Source: Pithys albifrons albifrons
Lineage: Eukaryota; Chordata; Aves; Passeriformes; Thamnophilidae
NCBI RefSeq assembly: GCF_047495875.1
Contig: NC_092459.1
Span: forward strand, 39,103,490-39,167,489
Direction: 5' to 3'
DNA: 64,000 nucleotides
Positions 25,001 to 39,281 of this stretch are shown one piece after another (position 1 is the first letter of the stretch; each line of letters opens with the position of its first letter). The position numbers and the translations under genes are program-made. The notes below the pieces were generated by a model. It ran no database searches. It had not been told where the DNA came from and saw only the letters and a list, made by a program, of their open reading frames with translations.

Positions 25001-28000
25001 GTTGGAAGTGCTGTATATCATTTTATATATATTTTCTTAGTCTGAAAGTGTTTCAGCAGTGTTACAAACATCATATTAAAAGAGATATGATCACTACCTT
25101 TCCCCAATTCTCTTCAGCCTTTAGTGACAGTTCTGCTTGTGTTCATACTTCATCCTTCAGTTCAAAAAATATAAGTGGCATATACTTAAAAGCTGATAAA
25201 AAGAGAGATTAAAAGTTTCAATAATTTACATAAACCTGTTTCATATTGCATGTTTTCAAAGAACATATACTGTAATACAGTACCAGAAGAAAGCTGCACA
25301 CTACTTTAAAACTTTGTAGTTGCTCTTTTAACACAATATAATAAAATCTGTAGAAAACAGAAAGTGCCAGTACTCTTACTCATGACCACACCTAAATTTC
25401 CTGTTTAATAACCTATTTCATCGTTTATCAAAGTTTTTAATTCAACGAAGTGTTTAGTGTGAAAAATCTATTCAAGTCAGACTCTGTTGGCAGTGATTGC
25501 TTTGATCCTTCCTGTGGGAGTTTTTTAAAGCTAAAAGCTAAGGTGCGTTTTTCTTACAACTAACTTACATGCTGCATTTTAGCCTATTTCTGAATATCTT
25601 ACTTTTTAGAAAGAGCGAAGTTATCTGGTCTGGCGTATACACTGAGTATCTCAGTGTGATATTTTTGCCCTCTAGTATCATCACAGAGACAGTAATGTAC
25701 AGTACTGTGCAATCTTGATTTGAATATTGCTTTGACAATCTGATAATTACCATTTGTAAAAGATAAAGCACTATTTGCCTCTTTGTCTGTGAAATACAAG
25801 CCTGTAGATCAATTCTAACCCTACAAAACCAGAAATGAAATGTTTCTGATTCCAAGCCAGGACCAGTTTTAACAAAACATAATTGCAGTATTCATCAAGC
25901 AATAAACTGTAAGTCCAGCAGGTCACTAGCACGTCAAGTTAAATCAAGCATCAAAAATCGTCTGCAACTTAGCAATGAAAAGAAGTAAACAAATAACCCC
26001 CATAATACATAAATAAATACACATGCATAAATAAGCATCTGAAATAAGTTGTTACATATAGTATTGAAAATAAATAACAAGTGAGATTTATCCATCCATA
26101 AGTATACAGCATCTTCAACTGTAAGACAGCTTTCATAAACACAGCTTCAGCTGGTGTTGATTTGAGGGTGTAGGGGAGTTTGGATGATTGTGAAAAATAC
26201 CCAAACCAAAAATGAAGTCAGTGTCATTCAGATTTCACTGAAAATGTGAAGATTTTTCAGAAGAAGGCTGCATTTGTGTGACTCATTAGTGTTTCTCCCT
26301 AATGAGGAAAGATTTCATTATGTTGTCTCCAGCACTGTGCTCCTGTGAAGCCCACTAAAAGCCACCTCTCCTTCTCCATTGACATTTAGTGGAGTAGGAT
26401 CAGGCGTTTATTTTAGTTCCTCAGGTCAAACTGCTCGATTATTTATTTATTTTTATTCTCTCTGAATATAGCCATTGACTACAAAAGAGCTCAATAAATA
26501 ACACACCAAGCTCTTCTAAATTTCTTTCTGGCATTTGGCATGCATTCGATCAATGAGTTCTTTGAAAAGAAGGTTTTCCAAGCCAGGGACAATGAACTGT
26601 GGTCATTGCTTGTCAAATACTGCAATGTTTACTTTGATTAGACTCCTGTGTGATGTTGCCACCACTGCATAGCCATCACAGAAGTGGTGTTGTAAGGTAC
26701 CATCTGTGATCTGAAGATATTAAATCACTGAGCAAGTGTGCAGACCAGATACTTCTCATGTAAAATTCATTCTCTTTCTTTCTGCAACTGCAGATTTATC
26801 CCTACCTCCTCTATGTTAGTGTGAAGAGGAGATGACACTTGAATATCTGTAGCTTTTGGGATGATGACTGTTAGTGCTTGTTCTGACAACGTAAAGAACT
26901 TTTCTTTGTTCTTCCAAGAAAACATTGTGAAACTCCTATGCAGTGGTTTAAGTAGATAATGAAAAAGATTTATTTTAACCATATGACTCTGCTAGGGAAG
27001 GTGCACTGTTCAGACTGTGAGGTTATGTAACAAGCAGGAACCTCCACAGGAATTTGATTCCATTTCCTCCAGTGCTGACTCCTTTAAGGTAACAAAAATT
27101 CTTCCTCCACTCTCCATTGCATATGCATAAACAGCTCCACAGTCATTGGGACAGGCACCCAATTCACACGTTCAAGATGTAGTCCATAAAACATTCCAAA
27201 AAACCCCCTCTTCGCACTTTCCCATCTTCCCTGGTGCTCTGCTCTATCTGCCAGCCGTGCAGCTCATTTGACATTTACAAGATTTCTTGTCAGTTTCATT
27301 TGGTGCTGCCATTCCATCCAGCAGAGCAGTGAAAGTGAAATTGACTTAATTTAGTCTGTTTCTCTTCCTTGCTCTAGTCCCTATGTTAACTAACCAGCAA
27401 AGTGAAACTGACGAGACTTCTTGTCATTTCTACACTTGGGGCTGGTCAAGAAGAAGGCAGCTGATAGGGAGCAATGCAGCAAATTGAAAGATGAAAACCA
27501 GGATTGCAGAGGAGAGAGGTGTGAGCACACAGCAAGAACAGAGAAATCGGTTGAAACATGCTTATTTCCCAGATGCCCTGGGTACTTTTCTCTAATACAG
27601 GTGACTCCTTGGCCTCTACTCTGAAGGGAACAGTGTGGTCTAGAGCAGCAGTAGTTAGTTGTCCAGATACTAATTTACGAGGGATACCAACTTAAAAACA
27701 TTAGCCCATAAATATAAGTCATCTGTTAGCAGGATGGATAAAGCTTCTTGCCTTGAGTTACTGTAGCTTTTGCCTCTTCAAATTTTCAGCTGCTAGGAGG
27801 GAGAGAAGGAGGAGGAGGCCAATATCCACTACAGGTTGATGTCAGTGGTTGGAGCTAAAAAAGGGTTAATTTGTTCCTTGAAGAAAAATTTATATGCAAT
27901 AAGATGTATCTCAAAATCTCATATTTTGTGAGGTTTCGTGGAACTAAGAATTGTAATACACTGGCTCAATCAAAACATAAAATAATAAACAAACAAGTAC

Positions 28001-28388
28001 TTTGTAACAAACAGTTGTAGTTGGGAAATACATTTTTTAACTTCACTTGTTAGTTCCTGTGAACTCTTGTCATACAGTGTAAATCATGGTGGTTTGTTAT
28101 ATTATGTACTAATCCATCCCTGTTTCTTACAGATGTTTTATGTACATATAACCTTAGAAGTCGCAATACAAATTAGTACTATCATATATATTAGCATATG
28201 CACTGGTAACATTTACACGAACATTTTGAATGAGGCTCTGCTAATTAATTTCAAGTTATATTGCCTTCCTTCTTCATAGCACCAAAAGACTAACCTTTTT
28301 TTCATTATCTGAGACCTGTGGGAGTTTTTATTCTCTGGTTTGTGTTTGTTTGTTTCTGAGACATATTTTGTATGCTTCATCCTTTTAG

Positions 28389-28604
28389 GAATTAAATAGT
28401 TTTAATTACTTGGACCTGTATAAGCTTGCGGACCTCTTCAATCTCACTTTGTTGGAAAATGCAGTCATTGGCTTCTTAGTGAAACATCTCTCTGAGCTAC
28501 TGAAGAGTCATCCTGAAGAAGTTCTGGCACTCCCATACTGTCTTCTTCGAGAGGTTTTTAAAAGTGATAGACTCACTTCACTCAGTGAAGAGCAGATCTG
28601 GCAG
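28389..28604 (+). CDS. KLHL32: KLHL32 internal exon: BACK domain
   Basis: This is a coding exon of 216 nt (72 codons, phase 0/0). The acceptor is ccttttag and the donor is gtaagg. The translation starts ELNSFNYLDLYKLADLF and ends SLSEEQIWQ. It contains the typical BACK opening (Y-L-x-L-Y-x-L-A-D-L-F, then a helix leading to FLVKHLSELL) and the mid-BACK P-Y-C-L-L block followed by L-x-S-D-x-L. The BACK domain links BTB to the Kelch propeller and positions substrate relative to Cullin-3 in this family. The exon length is a multiple of three and both ends are phase 0, so skipping it would keep the frame but remove most of BACK. It lies about 23.9 kb downstream of the previous coding exon and 23.1 kb upstream of the next. 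A stop codon follows only a few codons beyond the donor, which supports the stated splice site. Confidence 0.92.
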
Positions 28605-31600
28605 GTAAGGAGACTGGTGAACAACCAGAATGTGTGATACTCTATAAACCATAGCAGTAATCTGTTGTTTTGAAACCCTGGAGCAATCTCGAGGGAGAAT
28701 AAGCACTTGAGCAAAAACTGTGAATAACAACTGAGGGAAATTTCTAAATGAAATTCCAAAAACGTTGTGTTGTGTTAATGCAATTACTTTGTTTGAAAGA
28801 GAAATTTGTCATACTGCTTAACTTGTGCTACTTAAATATAGCCTGAGATTTTCTTCTAGATCCAATTTTGTTGGTGGAAAGAGATGGCTGATGCATGCAA
28901 CTCAATTACCACTGCCTCTGGTGAGGCTAGTGCCACAAATCTGGTGGCAAACCTGCTTCTGCAGTCTGTCCCATTCACTTCTGACACATACAGCTGTGTA
29001 ACTTCAAGAGTCATTTAAATTGTTTGGGCCACCACAGCTGACTTCTCCTGAAGCAAATTAGAGAATCATCACACAGGCAGCTCTGCTCAGAGATGAGTGG
29101 AGACTTCAGTTGAAGGTGTATGGCAAGTCACCGGAGGTGGTGATCACTTCCTTTAATAAAGCTGTATCTGGAAAAGGGCCACCTTGCTACCCACAGAATA
29201 TTAACAAGGTAAAAGCCTTATTTTGTGACTTTTAGTGTGTGTGTTGGGCGGAAACCTAATACAAAACCCCCCATAATAGCCTGTTAAAAGAAACACAAAA
29301 ACTAAACCAAAATCTGTCCTTGGAAATGTTCATATGTCTGTAAATATTGTATTTCACGATATAATGGAAGGAAATCTCTGTAATATTGGTTACCCAAAGA
29401 CTCTTTTCTGTTTCATTTTGCTGTCATGTTTTATAGAGGAAATATTTCCGTGTATTTCCAGGTAGACTCTAACTTGCTTGAAAGAAACCTGTGCATTCTT
29501 TTTAGCAAGCAAGTTATTTTGGTCCAACTGAGAAGTCTGTGAGTCCGAAAACGGATTTTTATTTCAACTCCTGTTATTTATCTACTTATCTTTTGGATTA
29601 TTCTAAGGAAATAATTACATTTATATGCCATTGTTTTCTCTAAGTGTAAAATGTGTGTTTATCTGTGGGACAGTTCATGTTTTGTAGATGAATAATGTCA
29701 TGCAGAAACAAAATGTATGTTCTTAAAAAAGTAAAAATTTCAAGTTAAGCTCTTCAAACCACAAAACCAGTATGTAGATGTAGCTTAATGCTTCAGTCTG
29801 GCAATTTTTTTTCAAAACTTTGAGGCTTTAGATTATGTAGTGTTTTACAAAGATGATAATTTCTGCAAATATAAAGTTAAGACTTTTTTCTGTCCTAGTC
29901 CCTGGGGGATACCTGTACAACAGAACCTGCAGCACACTACACATGATGATGTGTTGTGCTTGGTTTAGGTTTTTCAGTCACAGTGTTCTGTAGTCCTAGT
30001 CCACATTGTCTTTATTAGAAATAAGTACAAGGTTTTGGAGTAGAGGTTTATGCATGAAGCGTGGCTGATTGGTTGATTGGGTCCTATCATTCTGGCTCTG
30101 TTCGGTCAGTGAGATCCCCTAGCTGCAGACTTGTGTACAGTTTTGCTAGAACAGTTGCTGCAAAAAGCCATGTGAGTATAACTTAATGCTAGCTCAGTAG
30201 TGAGCAACTCCATCCAGAGTAATATGCCCTCTGTAACCTGCTGTAATGACATTTGGGAAGTGAGAGTGTTTGTCTGGTGTCACTGTCCTGTCCGGCAGGA
30301 AAGACTCAGAAATAATTTTATTAATTGTGTGCACTCCAGTCAATGAACACTTCATGAGGCAAGTTTGACACCCTGTGTCTGTTGCAGGGTCATACTGGGG
30401 AGAGATACTTACAGGTAATATGTTACTTCCTAAGTGATGACAAACTCCACACTGTCCATTTAAGTGTTATCATAATTGCCTCTCTAAAGGTTACTAATGC
30501 TGTTCCGAAGAATTTTTTTAAACTAGTTTTCTGCTGCAGGCAAAACATGCATTCGTCTTTTTAATTCAGTCTGCGCAACCAGGAAGGAAATATATATTTA
30601 TAAATATTCCAGGTCCCCAGAATGGATTAAAAGACACATATAAATATTTACCAATTTGGGCATTCAAAAGGCAATAATAAACTGGTTTTTTTGCTTTATC
30701 TTAGTAAATAAGTAATTCCCTCATAGTCAGCCCAATAGAAGAAAATCAAATCAAACCAGCTATATTGCCTCAAGTGTAGTTAAGTTCATAATTTTTGCTA
30801 AGGTTATAGTGGGAATGCAATATACCACGGAAGAATCTAATATTCAGCCCAGGGTGAAGATTGGGTATGCCAGAGGATTAGTGTCAGGGTGCTTTATAGA
30901 AGTGAAACTTGATGGACAGGCTGGAGACAGATCTACAGAATCTCATTAAATTGCTGAATTGTTCATTACCGAGCACTCTCACTGTAATAAAGTGCTCATT
31001 GACTTTGACAAATCCCCATCCCATGTCTTAAGGAAGAACAGCAAAGCAAGAGGTGTTGGGGAAGCTGGAGGAAATTGGCACAAAGTGGGGCAGATAATAG
31101 AAAAGCTTATGGGGGATGCTACCATTTGATTTGTCTTACCTGTGACTAGTGTGGCCTCTTGCACACACATGCTTGCATGTTATGGTGATATGAATTCAGC
31201 ATGTCCCCAAGGCACCTTTGCTAGTAGGGCTCCCACGAAGCCCTAAGCACAGATTAAAGCTTCCTTCAGAGAACTTCTGGAAAGGTGCCACTGTCTGCAG
31301 AGCACAGTTATTTACACTAGTTTGAATTCCCAATGTCCACTGGGTGATTTGATCATAATGCACATAAAGATTAAGGCAGTTATTTTAATGCAGCAAAATG
31401 TGTACACAGAGTGATGCTTGAATGTGATTTAAACTGAAGTGACTGCAGCTCTTACCTGTCACATTCTGGATTTTTGTTAGACTGCCAGTTCACAATTGGC
31501 TGATTTTATTGAATATGGTGAAATATAACTGTGAACAAATCAAGTTTGAGACAGTTAAACAGTAATATTAATGACAGTGTGTTAGTATATGAGTTACTAC

Positions 31601-34600
31601 AGTAAATTCTGTTGATTTTTTTTGACTCTTTGGCTTCATATAAACATCATATTTTAAGTGGAGAAAATAGACAAGGACTATAATGATGCATTTCTTAAAA
31701 AAAATAAACACCAAAAAGCCCACCAGAAAGCCTGCACAAGCTGTGAAATTGGAGTGATTTCCTAGCCTCCATCATTAGGGTGTTTTTAGGTAACCTAAGC
31801 CAGTAATAATGGTTATTAGTTGACATAAGATTTGTTTTCATATTGAGTTTTTATGTTTTGCTAGCATGTGAGATTATGAAATATTATTTTGTTTATAGGA
31901 AATTTATTATTTTTCAGCTGCATTAAAAATGTGTAAACTTAAAACAGGGGCATCACAGAAAGGATTAAATTAAAAAAAAAAAAAAAAAAGAGAAAACCAA
32001 AGAAGAATCCTGAAGAAACTGGAGGGAAGGAGCTGATTTTTTAGTATTTTTCTTGTTCACCCTGACCTGTGCAGCACACTTTTTTTCCCTACAGCAAGCG
32101 GTCATGACAGGGACATAAATGTCTAGTTTATCGTGAAGCGAATAGTGGGTCTTTTCATAATTGACCATTACAGGAAAGGCTCACTGGCTCTACTTTAAGG
32201 AAGCAGGTGAATTCTTTCTCTTGGTAATTGAAAAAGTAAGCAACAGTGTAAGATGGAACATGTCGGCGAAATATAGCAGTAGAGACCTTGTTGTTGGAAC
32301 CTTAGCAAATACAAAGTAAGCTGAAGATTTAAGTAAAAGACTAATGTTAGCCTTAGCTATAGTGCAGTTATGCATCATGTTTGTTATTAGAACCTTCAGT
32401 GTCACAAGACTTAAATATTCATATTTCAAAGATTATGCAAATAGTTATAGATAAAAATATCTACTGTCTCCCCACAGAACGTTGGTGAAGTGTTAATTGT
32501 ATTAAACACTGCCCTGGATCCAACGTGAATTCTTGAATCACATTGGCAAAAAAGTCTTAATGTGAGATCAGTGTAGATTAGTTTCTTCCATCTCTGCTAC
32601 TGGTTAAGTAGGTGCTTAAAGGATATATATATATTTTTAAACAGCTAACATTAAAAGAAGATCAGTTTTAGTATTTGTCAATATTTATGCTGAAGCTGAG
32701 GTTAGAAGTTTGCTCTTGCTTTTGGCTTTTGTTTTTACTTTGCAATACAACTTGGTTTCTTAGTAATCAACTGATAAGCAAGGAATCTAGGAAAAATTGG
32801 TAGATGAAACCACGTGAGTGGTTTATTCAGCTAGAAAGCATGTAACTGTGTTGTGTCTTTTCCAGGGCTAGTCTCCTAAGACATGCCTGTTAACGTCCTT
32901 GTGTATAAATTCTAAAGTTGTGTTCGTGAATTACATATTCCATGTATGAAGGTGCAGCACTAGTTATTCCTTTGATTACTTCAGATGTGATGTGCAAAAA
33001 CAGTGTTTGGTCTCTATATGAATGAATAAATAGAAAAATAAATGACAGAAAGGCTACACTGTTGCAGGTCAATATGAGTTTTTAACATCTCTTTTATAAA
33101 AATAATAATACAAGTATAATTTTCTTGTTGCAGTCTTGTTTATCCTCTTCTAAGGGAGAGTAAAGTGCCCTATTTTCAGCTGCCTTTTCTCATGCTTGAG
33201 TTCCATTTTGAATTATCTGGTGGCATTTGTGGAGGGCCAAAAGTATTCTTCAGCAGAAACCCCACAGAGTTCAGTGCTGTAGGATATTTTGCAGCATACT
33301 TATGGTGCCAGGCTGTTATGATGGAACAGTCCTCTGCTGAGGACAGGCCCAAAGACATATTCCATTCATCTCCAGTGATGCACTCACTTACCTATGCAGA
33401 ACAGCAGTTTCTGAAGTGGGTTATTATGTTCAGTACAAGCTTGCCATTCCTTCAGTGCAGTACTTGATTTTTTTTCTGTCAATCTTTTGGTATTGCAGAG
33501 CAATTTTTAATATGGAGAGAGCAAAAATCATTTTTCTCAGGGATATATGTATGTTTTGATGAATTGTGACCTAATTGCCTTGCTAAACATGAACTTAGTT
33601 TTTACTGCTAAACAAGTAACGACATAAAATAGTAAGTGAAGGAAAGCATCTCAGTAATCAATGTTATGTTTAAGCAGTACATTAGCCTTTCACTGTTCAA
33701 GAAATAAGCTTAAGTGGTCTCTTGGGCAATAAGTGAAATAGTGTCTGGTCTACTGCTTGCTCCTAGTGAGTATTTACCCTAAGCAGAAAACCACCACACT
33801 AAAATGAGACTGTCAGCCTCTCATCAAGTGAGGCGTAGGAGAGAAAAAAGGAGTTCGATGCATAGCAAGGCTGAGGTGAATTGGTGAGGCTAAATGGGAA
33901 AATGAACATGGTGCCCATGACTATTTTCCGATGCTTTCACCTCTTTTTTGTAACCTTTTCATGAGTAGTCTACATAAAAGCACCTGTGAATCTCAGTATC
34001 CACTGTTGCACTGTGTGTACCATGACTAGCTGCAAGCAAGATCACATAATTACCCTCATAGTATGAAAACATAACCTATGATAGGATGTGCATTTCATTT
34101 TCCTAAGGCTAATCCTCACAAACATAAGTATCTCTCCTGATTCCTTACAGGATCTCCAGACTGTGTGGAATTAATACTGCATGTGCAATATTTTTTGTAG
34201 AACCAATATCCATTTTATATAGGCCAAGTTGGCAGTTGTGACCCAAGGTCTGCAAGGAAGTCAGTGTCCACTGGAACTGCAGACTAGACAGAGTTCATGC
34301 AGGATGCAGTGGATCAAGCAGTAGATGTCAGCAGTGGAACCTCACACTGTCCTACTGATGTGCTCAGGTCACACACTATTTTCCTGATATCATTTCTGCA
34401 TCATTTGTAGTAGTCTTAAAGGGAAAATGAATGCTGCCCTTGTTGGTACTGTCCCCTTATTTTATAAAATACCTTCCCCCTTTGTCAGCCTTACCTTAAT
34501 TCTAATGGGCTCTTAATCTTGTTCTTTACAGTAAAGTTTTGTGAACCTTATGTATGCTTTTGTTCTGAGCTTTTAAAAGTTTCTGCTTCCTATTTTTCAA

Positions 34601-36489
34601 ATGTTAGCTAATATTGTAATTGTTATTTATCAAGTATAGCAGTACAGAAAGGAGTTTTCTATATTATAATGGTTAATGTTAGGAATAACTGTGTGTTCTT
34701 CTAATTTTCTTTTTGATACATGTTGGTTCCAATCAGAAAACTTGGTTATTTTCCTGCTACTGCTGTGAGCAATAGAGAATTACTGAATAGCATTACTTTT
34801 GTCTCACTGTCCTACAATAATATTGCCTCACCTTATTTATCCCAGATTACATTCAGAAGTGTGCAGAGCATCGCACCAGTATTAAGGAAGGCTGCTGTAC
34901 CCACAGCTCTTGAATTTAGGTCACTTCTTCAGCTAAGCAGTGCATATGCATTTTGATTTAGAAAGCCAAAGAAGGGCACCAAGGTGTGTACACACAGCAA
35001 GACTTCTTCTGTGTTATTACATTCTATGTTTGAGTATGTCTGTTATGGTGAGGTTTGTGTTGACTGTTACACTCTTTGTGGCTCTGAATTATTGGAGATT
35101 ATCTGAAGTAGAACTGTATTAATATACAGGTATATGGTTACAACAAAAAAGTTGCTGAGGCTAGTATGAAAACCAGGTGTGGCTGGAAATACAAATTACT
35201 TTAATTTTTAAGGTAAGAGAAATAACACAAAGTCTACAACCCACAGATACCATGGGTGATTAAATGAGGCAGTCTGTTGTTCCTATCTTAGATGATGTCT
35301 TCCATTCTAAGATATAAATGTTAGTAATCTCTACTCTTTCAAAATCCCAGTAAAGCTGTTTAACACTGTTTCCAGTGGATTTCAGCTTGTGGAAAATGAT
35401 AGAAAATTAGAAGCTCTTTTGAGAGTTGCCAGCTGCACGTTTCAACTTGATTTCCTTTGGGATCTTGTAGAAGCATCACTTCTATCTGTAAAATTCTATC
35501 CATAACTACAAAGCCAAAGAAGATGGAGAAAGAAAGTTGGATTCTAGGTTTTCTGAAACCATATAAATTGTCATTAATATGTTAAGGTATCTAGAATCTA
35601 ATTTTGGGGTAAAGCACATAAAGTAAATGTGACAAGTTAGATGTAGTAAAGTTGCACTCATATGTCTAGACCTGCTAATAAGCATGTTAGTTCAGCGTGA
35701 CTGCTGAGATCTCATTAGCTGCTTGTTCTGTGCTATCACTCCTGCTCCAGGACCAGGACAGGAGTGGCTCCAGGATGTTGCGGAGGAAACAAGATAGGAA
35801 AGCAGCGGCACTCCTGCATGTCCTTGCTTACTCCAGCTGGACCACCCTTGGTAGCTTCCAGATGTGCAAGTGAGCTGCATAGCTGGGGGTTTCATTGCCT
35901 TGTGATAAAGGGTTCCTTATACTCCTTTGATCGCCCTGTACTCCCTCATGCCAGAGTGAAATGGAAGAACTTTTGACAAATATATATGTAAAAAAGATCT
36001 TCAGAAGCCTTAATGTGAAGTGGCTTCCAAGCTAGAGGTCTGTGTGGGATAGTAATGACAGATCGAAAGATCACAGTCTGAAGTGAAAATCTGTGCTGTA
36101 AAGCTTTCAAAGTGCTCCTTTGGGGTGGAGCCTGTTTTAATGTTTGTGTGAAACTGTATAGGTGTGAATTTTATGAGGTTCAGCTTTTAGCAGTTGCAAG
36201 TGTTTCAGTTTGTTTCAGATATTATTTAGAGAGTTTGAATAATAAATTTGTGTTTGTTTTAATCTTGTAGTGGGGAAGTTTTGACATTCCTAATTGATTA
36301 GATACATGTGGGATCTTAAATGCGTTTCCAAATGTGGTTCTAAGTGTTTAACTTATTTTTTAGAAGAAATAGCTTTCTTAGAACAATAAGTTGATTTTGA
36401 AAAATTAACTCATCGCTTAAAAATGAGACCTGCATTAATCTAAAGCCCATCACGTGAGGATTAAATCAAAGTCAATAACATTGATTGTG

Positions 36490-36868
36490 AGAGTGGGAGT
36501 TGTTCAGCCCAGAGAAGAAAAGGCTTTAGGAAGACCTTACAGCAGCCTTTCAGTCCCTAAAGGAGCCTAGAAGAGACCTGGAAAGAGACTTCTTACAAGG
36601 ACATGTACTGATGGGATAGGGGGCAATGGCTTTAAACTGAGAGTTGGTTTCAATTAGCTATTAGGAAGAAATTCTTTACTATGAGGGTAGTGAAGCACTG
36701 AAACAGTTTGCCCAGAGAAGTTGCAGATGTCCCATCCCTGGAGGTGTTCAAGGCCAAGTTGGATGAGGCTTTGAGCAACCTGGTATAATGGACTGTGCTC
36801 ACAGCAGGGGAGGTGGAACTAGATGACCTTTAAGGTCACTTCCTACCCAAACCATTCTGTGATTTCAG
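36490..36868 (+). mobile_element. CR1 LINE, 3' part
   Basis: The sequence includes 'gttgttcagcccagagaaga', 'agctattaggaagaaattct', 'cccatccctggaggtgttca', then 'ctagatgacctttaaggtca', and ends 'ccattctgtgattt', the CR1 terminus. It is 5' truncated, covering the last codons of ORF2 and the 3' UTR, and is moderately diverged. Confidence 0.92.
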
Positions 36869-39257
36869 TTGGAAAATTTGACCTCAGTGGTTTTGTAGTA
36901 ACACAGTGTGTTAAGAGCATGCGTATTTATAAACCAGCTAAGGAGATCGTATACTCTGAAGTACGTTTTTGTGTGTGGCCAAAGATATTAATAACATACA
37001 AGTCCTGTATAGCTGTTGTAAGGATTATTATAGAAAATGATACCTTTTTATGTGATTTGTTGGATTTGCCTATTAAATCCCTAGAATATTATACCCTAAC
37101 AATAGGGAAGAAAGGAATAGGAATCTTTTTGCATTGAGGAACCATTTAGGCTAATTTTCACAGAGCTGAATTGCATTTTTATAGAATTTTGTCAATTTTG
37201 TGCCTATTTTATTTTCTAACAATTTTTACTTGTGAAAGCCGTCTCCATAGTGAACCACCACACTTCTAAAATATATTTCAGAAGTAAAAACAGCAAGAGA
37301 GGAATAGCAATAAAAACAACGTGTATCAGATGGTGAAAATTTGTCATTTCCACTTATAATTATGTATCAGCAACTTATTTTAATGCTAAATGTGGCTATG
37401 TAAAGTTTTGATGCCTTTGATGTCAGCCTGAATTTTCCTCCAAAATTAAAAAAAAATCCCCAATTCTAGATTTCAAAATTGTGGCTCCTGGGAGGGAGAT
37501 CCTTTTCTGCCTCCCATGTGCTCTGTCCTTACCCTGTTTCAGAAAAGATAAATGCTATTATAAACCTCGATTTCCTTAAACTGAAATAAAATCACAGTCA
37601 AGAGCCCTAGTTAGACAGATGTGATTATGAAGAGATACACTTCTGTTCTATGCAGCTTCAGAAAAACTTATCATACATAAAGGACCTAGCAGTGTTGGTT
37701 CTACCACCACAACAAATGATGGAGGGTCCAAACTTAGACATTTTGTGATGAGTTAGAAAATGGATGGCAAGAAGTTTTTACCTCAGAGTTTCTTGCCATT
37801 TGATCTTATTATTAAAGAGAGACAAGTTTTAGTGATTTATGAAACTACATTTTAGGAATGTTTATGATGAGGAGGCTTCCTCGTAATTTTTAACTGTCCA
37901 TGGCTGGAGCTGTTTCAAAGGAAAAAAAGTGAGATTGTGTCTCTGGAAAAAACAAGATTCCATTTCTGGGTACCATATTCTGAGTTTGTTTTTATTGCTT
38001 TGCTCTGCTCTGGCTATATTTGCTTTGCTTTGTCACCCTCCCCACTCCTTTTTGATGATCTCATTAAAACAAAATTTACCTTGATTGCAGGAGTAAGTAG
38101 AGCCTTTTTAGTGTGATCAATCCCAGCTCACTTATTTTATTTTTGTACACTCCCAGCTTTGACAGTCATTGCAGTGCACAGAAAATACAGTGGTTGTGAG
38201 TAGTGGGGTAGCTGCAAAGTCTATTGCAATAGGAGCTCCACACAAACTCATACAGGTTTTAAACACACACTTGTAAGGATGGAGTGCTGTTGCCAGGGGT
38301 TACACTGGGCCTTGCTTGCATCTTCTATTGTAGTGAAAGAATGAGTTGGATGCAAGAAGTGCATTTATAGATCTGCCTTTGTAGAGAAGTTCCAAATGAC
38401 TGTAGAGGACCTTCCTCCATGTTTTGAGGACCTGATCACACAAGAGAGGACTTCTCTTGAAGCATGTTATGGAATAGTTTTGTCTTTGCTACTCCAAGGT
38501 TAAGAAAAAAATGCACTGTTGTATTGAAATGTACTTTTCATCTGGAAAAAAAGTCTCAAGTACTTTTTTTGGAACCATTTTATCCTCAGTTTCAGATATC
38601 TGCATCTCACCAGACTTCACTCTATGGCATGGAGCACCATAGCTCCACAGATGTTTTGTAGTGGCGTAAAGAGACTCAGCTGGACAGCTTGAAGGAACAG
38701 AAGATTTTGATTAAGTCACTTAATTTTTCTCTCTCTTAGTTCCTGGTTTGGGAAGGTAGTTGAAATGTACGCTTCTCTCAGAGAAGCTTGAGTTTTACTG
38801 CTTATAAATTGCTTTGATATCCTTGGAAGGAAAATGCTGTATAATTTTGAAGTTCAGATTCCCCAGAAGGTGTAAAATGGCAAACTTCCATGAGCTGTGA
38901 TAATTTACAACAGCTGAGAGTTTACCTTCTGTCTGTACCTTACTTCACTTTGAGCTCCAATAGATGAGAAGTTCAGTTTTTCTATTATAACAACTCTTCC
39001 TTACCATATATAATGTCATGTATTCATGTAGTTCAGCTCGCCTTTTGTAAAGCTGATTTTTGATCGTAGTTATTTTATTGTTAGTCTAAGAAGCTGGAAT
39101 ATCTTCATTGAGTTTAATGAATGTCTTCCTGGTAGACTTCTTCCTAGTCTCATTGCCAGTAAATAAAAGAAATGGAGGAAGTGTGTAAAAGAAGTGGATA
39201 CAATTCTGAAAAGCATACATTCTATTTTGAACTGTTATTATAAACCTGACAGGTTTT

Positions 39258-39281
39258 TATGTGTTTCATAGGAAACACATA
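39258..39281. repeat. Perfect hairpin: 10-bp arms, 4-nt loop
   Basis: The arms TATGTGTTTC (39258-39267) and GAAACACATA (39272-39281) flank a 4-nt loop. With a short bulge the stem can extend into flanking T and A runs. It has no known role. Confidence 0.7.

Larger units (their letters stand above)
4446..28388 (+). other. KLHL32: KLHL32 intron of about 23.9 kb
   Basis: The intron begins gtgagg and ends ccttttag. It holds a perfect 22-bp-stem hairpin (4718-4766), a CR1 end fragment (6188-6239), a small hairpin (7266-7294), a 25-bp tandem duplication (10379-10428), a conserved-looking AT-rich stretch (about 12240-12640), a CR1 (15163-15830), a solo LTR (16182-16817), an old CR1 (about 17995-19000), a CR1 (20412-21216) and a decayed + strand CR1 (about 21660-22060). 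Stretches such as 8.3-10.3 kb, 13-15 kb and 22.1-28.3 kb show no repeat or gene that I recognise. Open frames there are short and lack codon structure. Confidence 0.75.

Noticed and set aside
28800..29215. Possible exon-like moderate-GC patch after the BACK exon
   Set aside because: Frames are short and broken, and the next Kelch-family residues continue directly at 51720, so no exon is needed here.
33165..33467. 100-codon + strand frame
   Set aside because: No recognisable domain and overlapping frames on both strands; no splice or start context. Likely chance in a GC-moderate patch.
36823..37137. 104-codon + strand frame
   Set aside because: Begins inside the CR1 3' end and continues into AT-rich intron; no domain.
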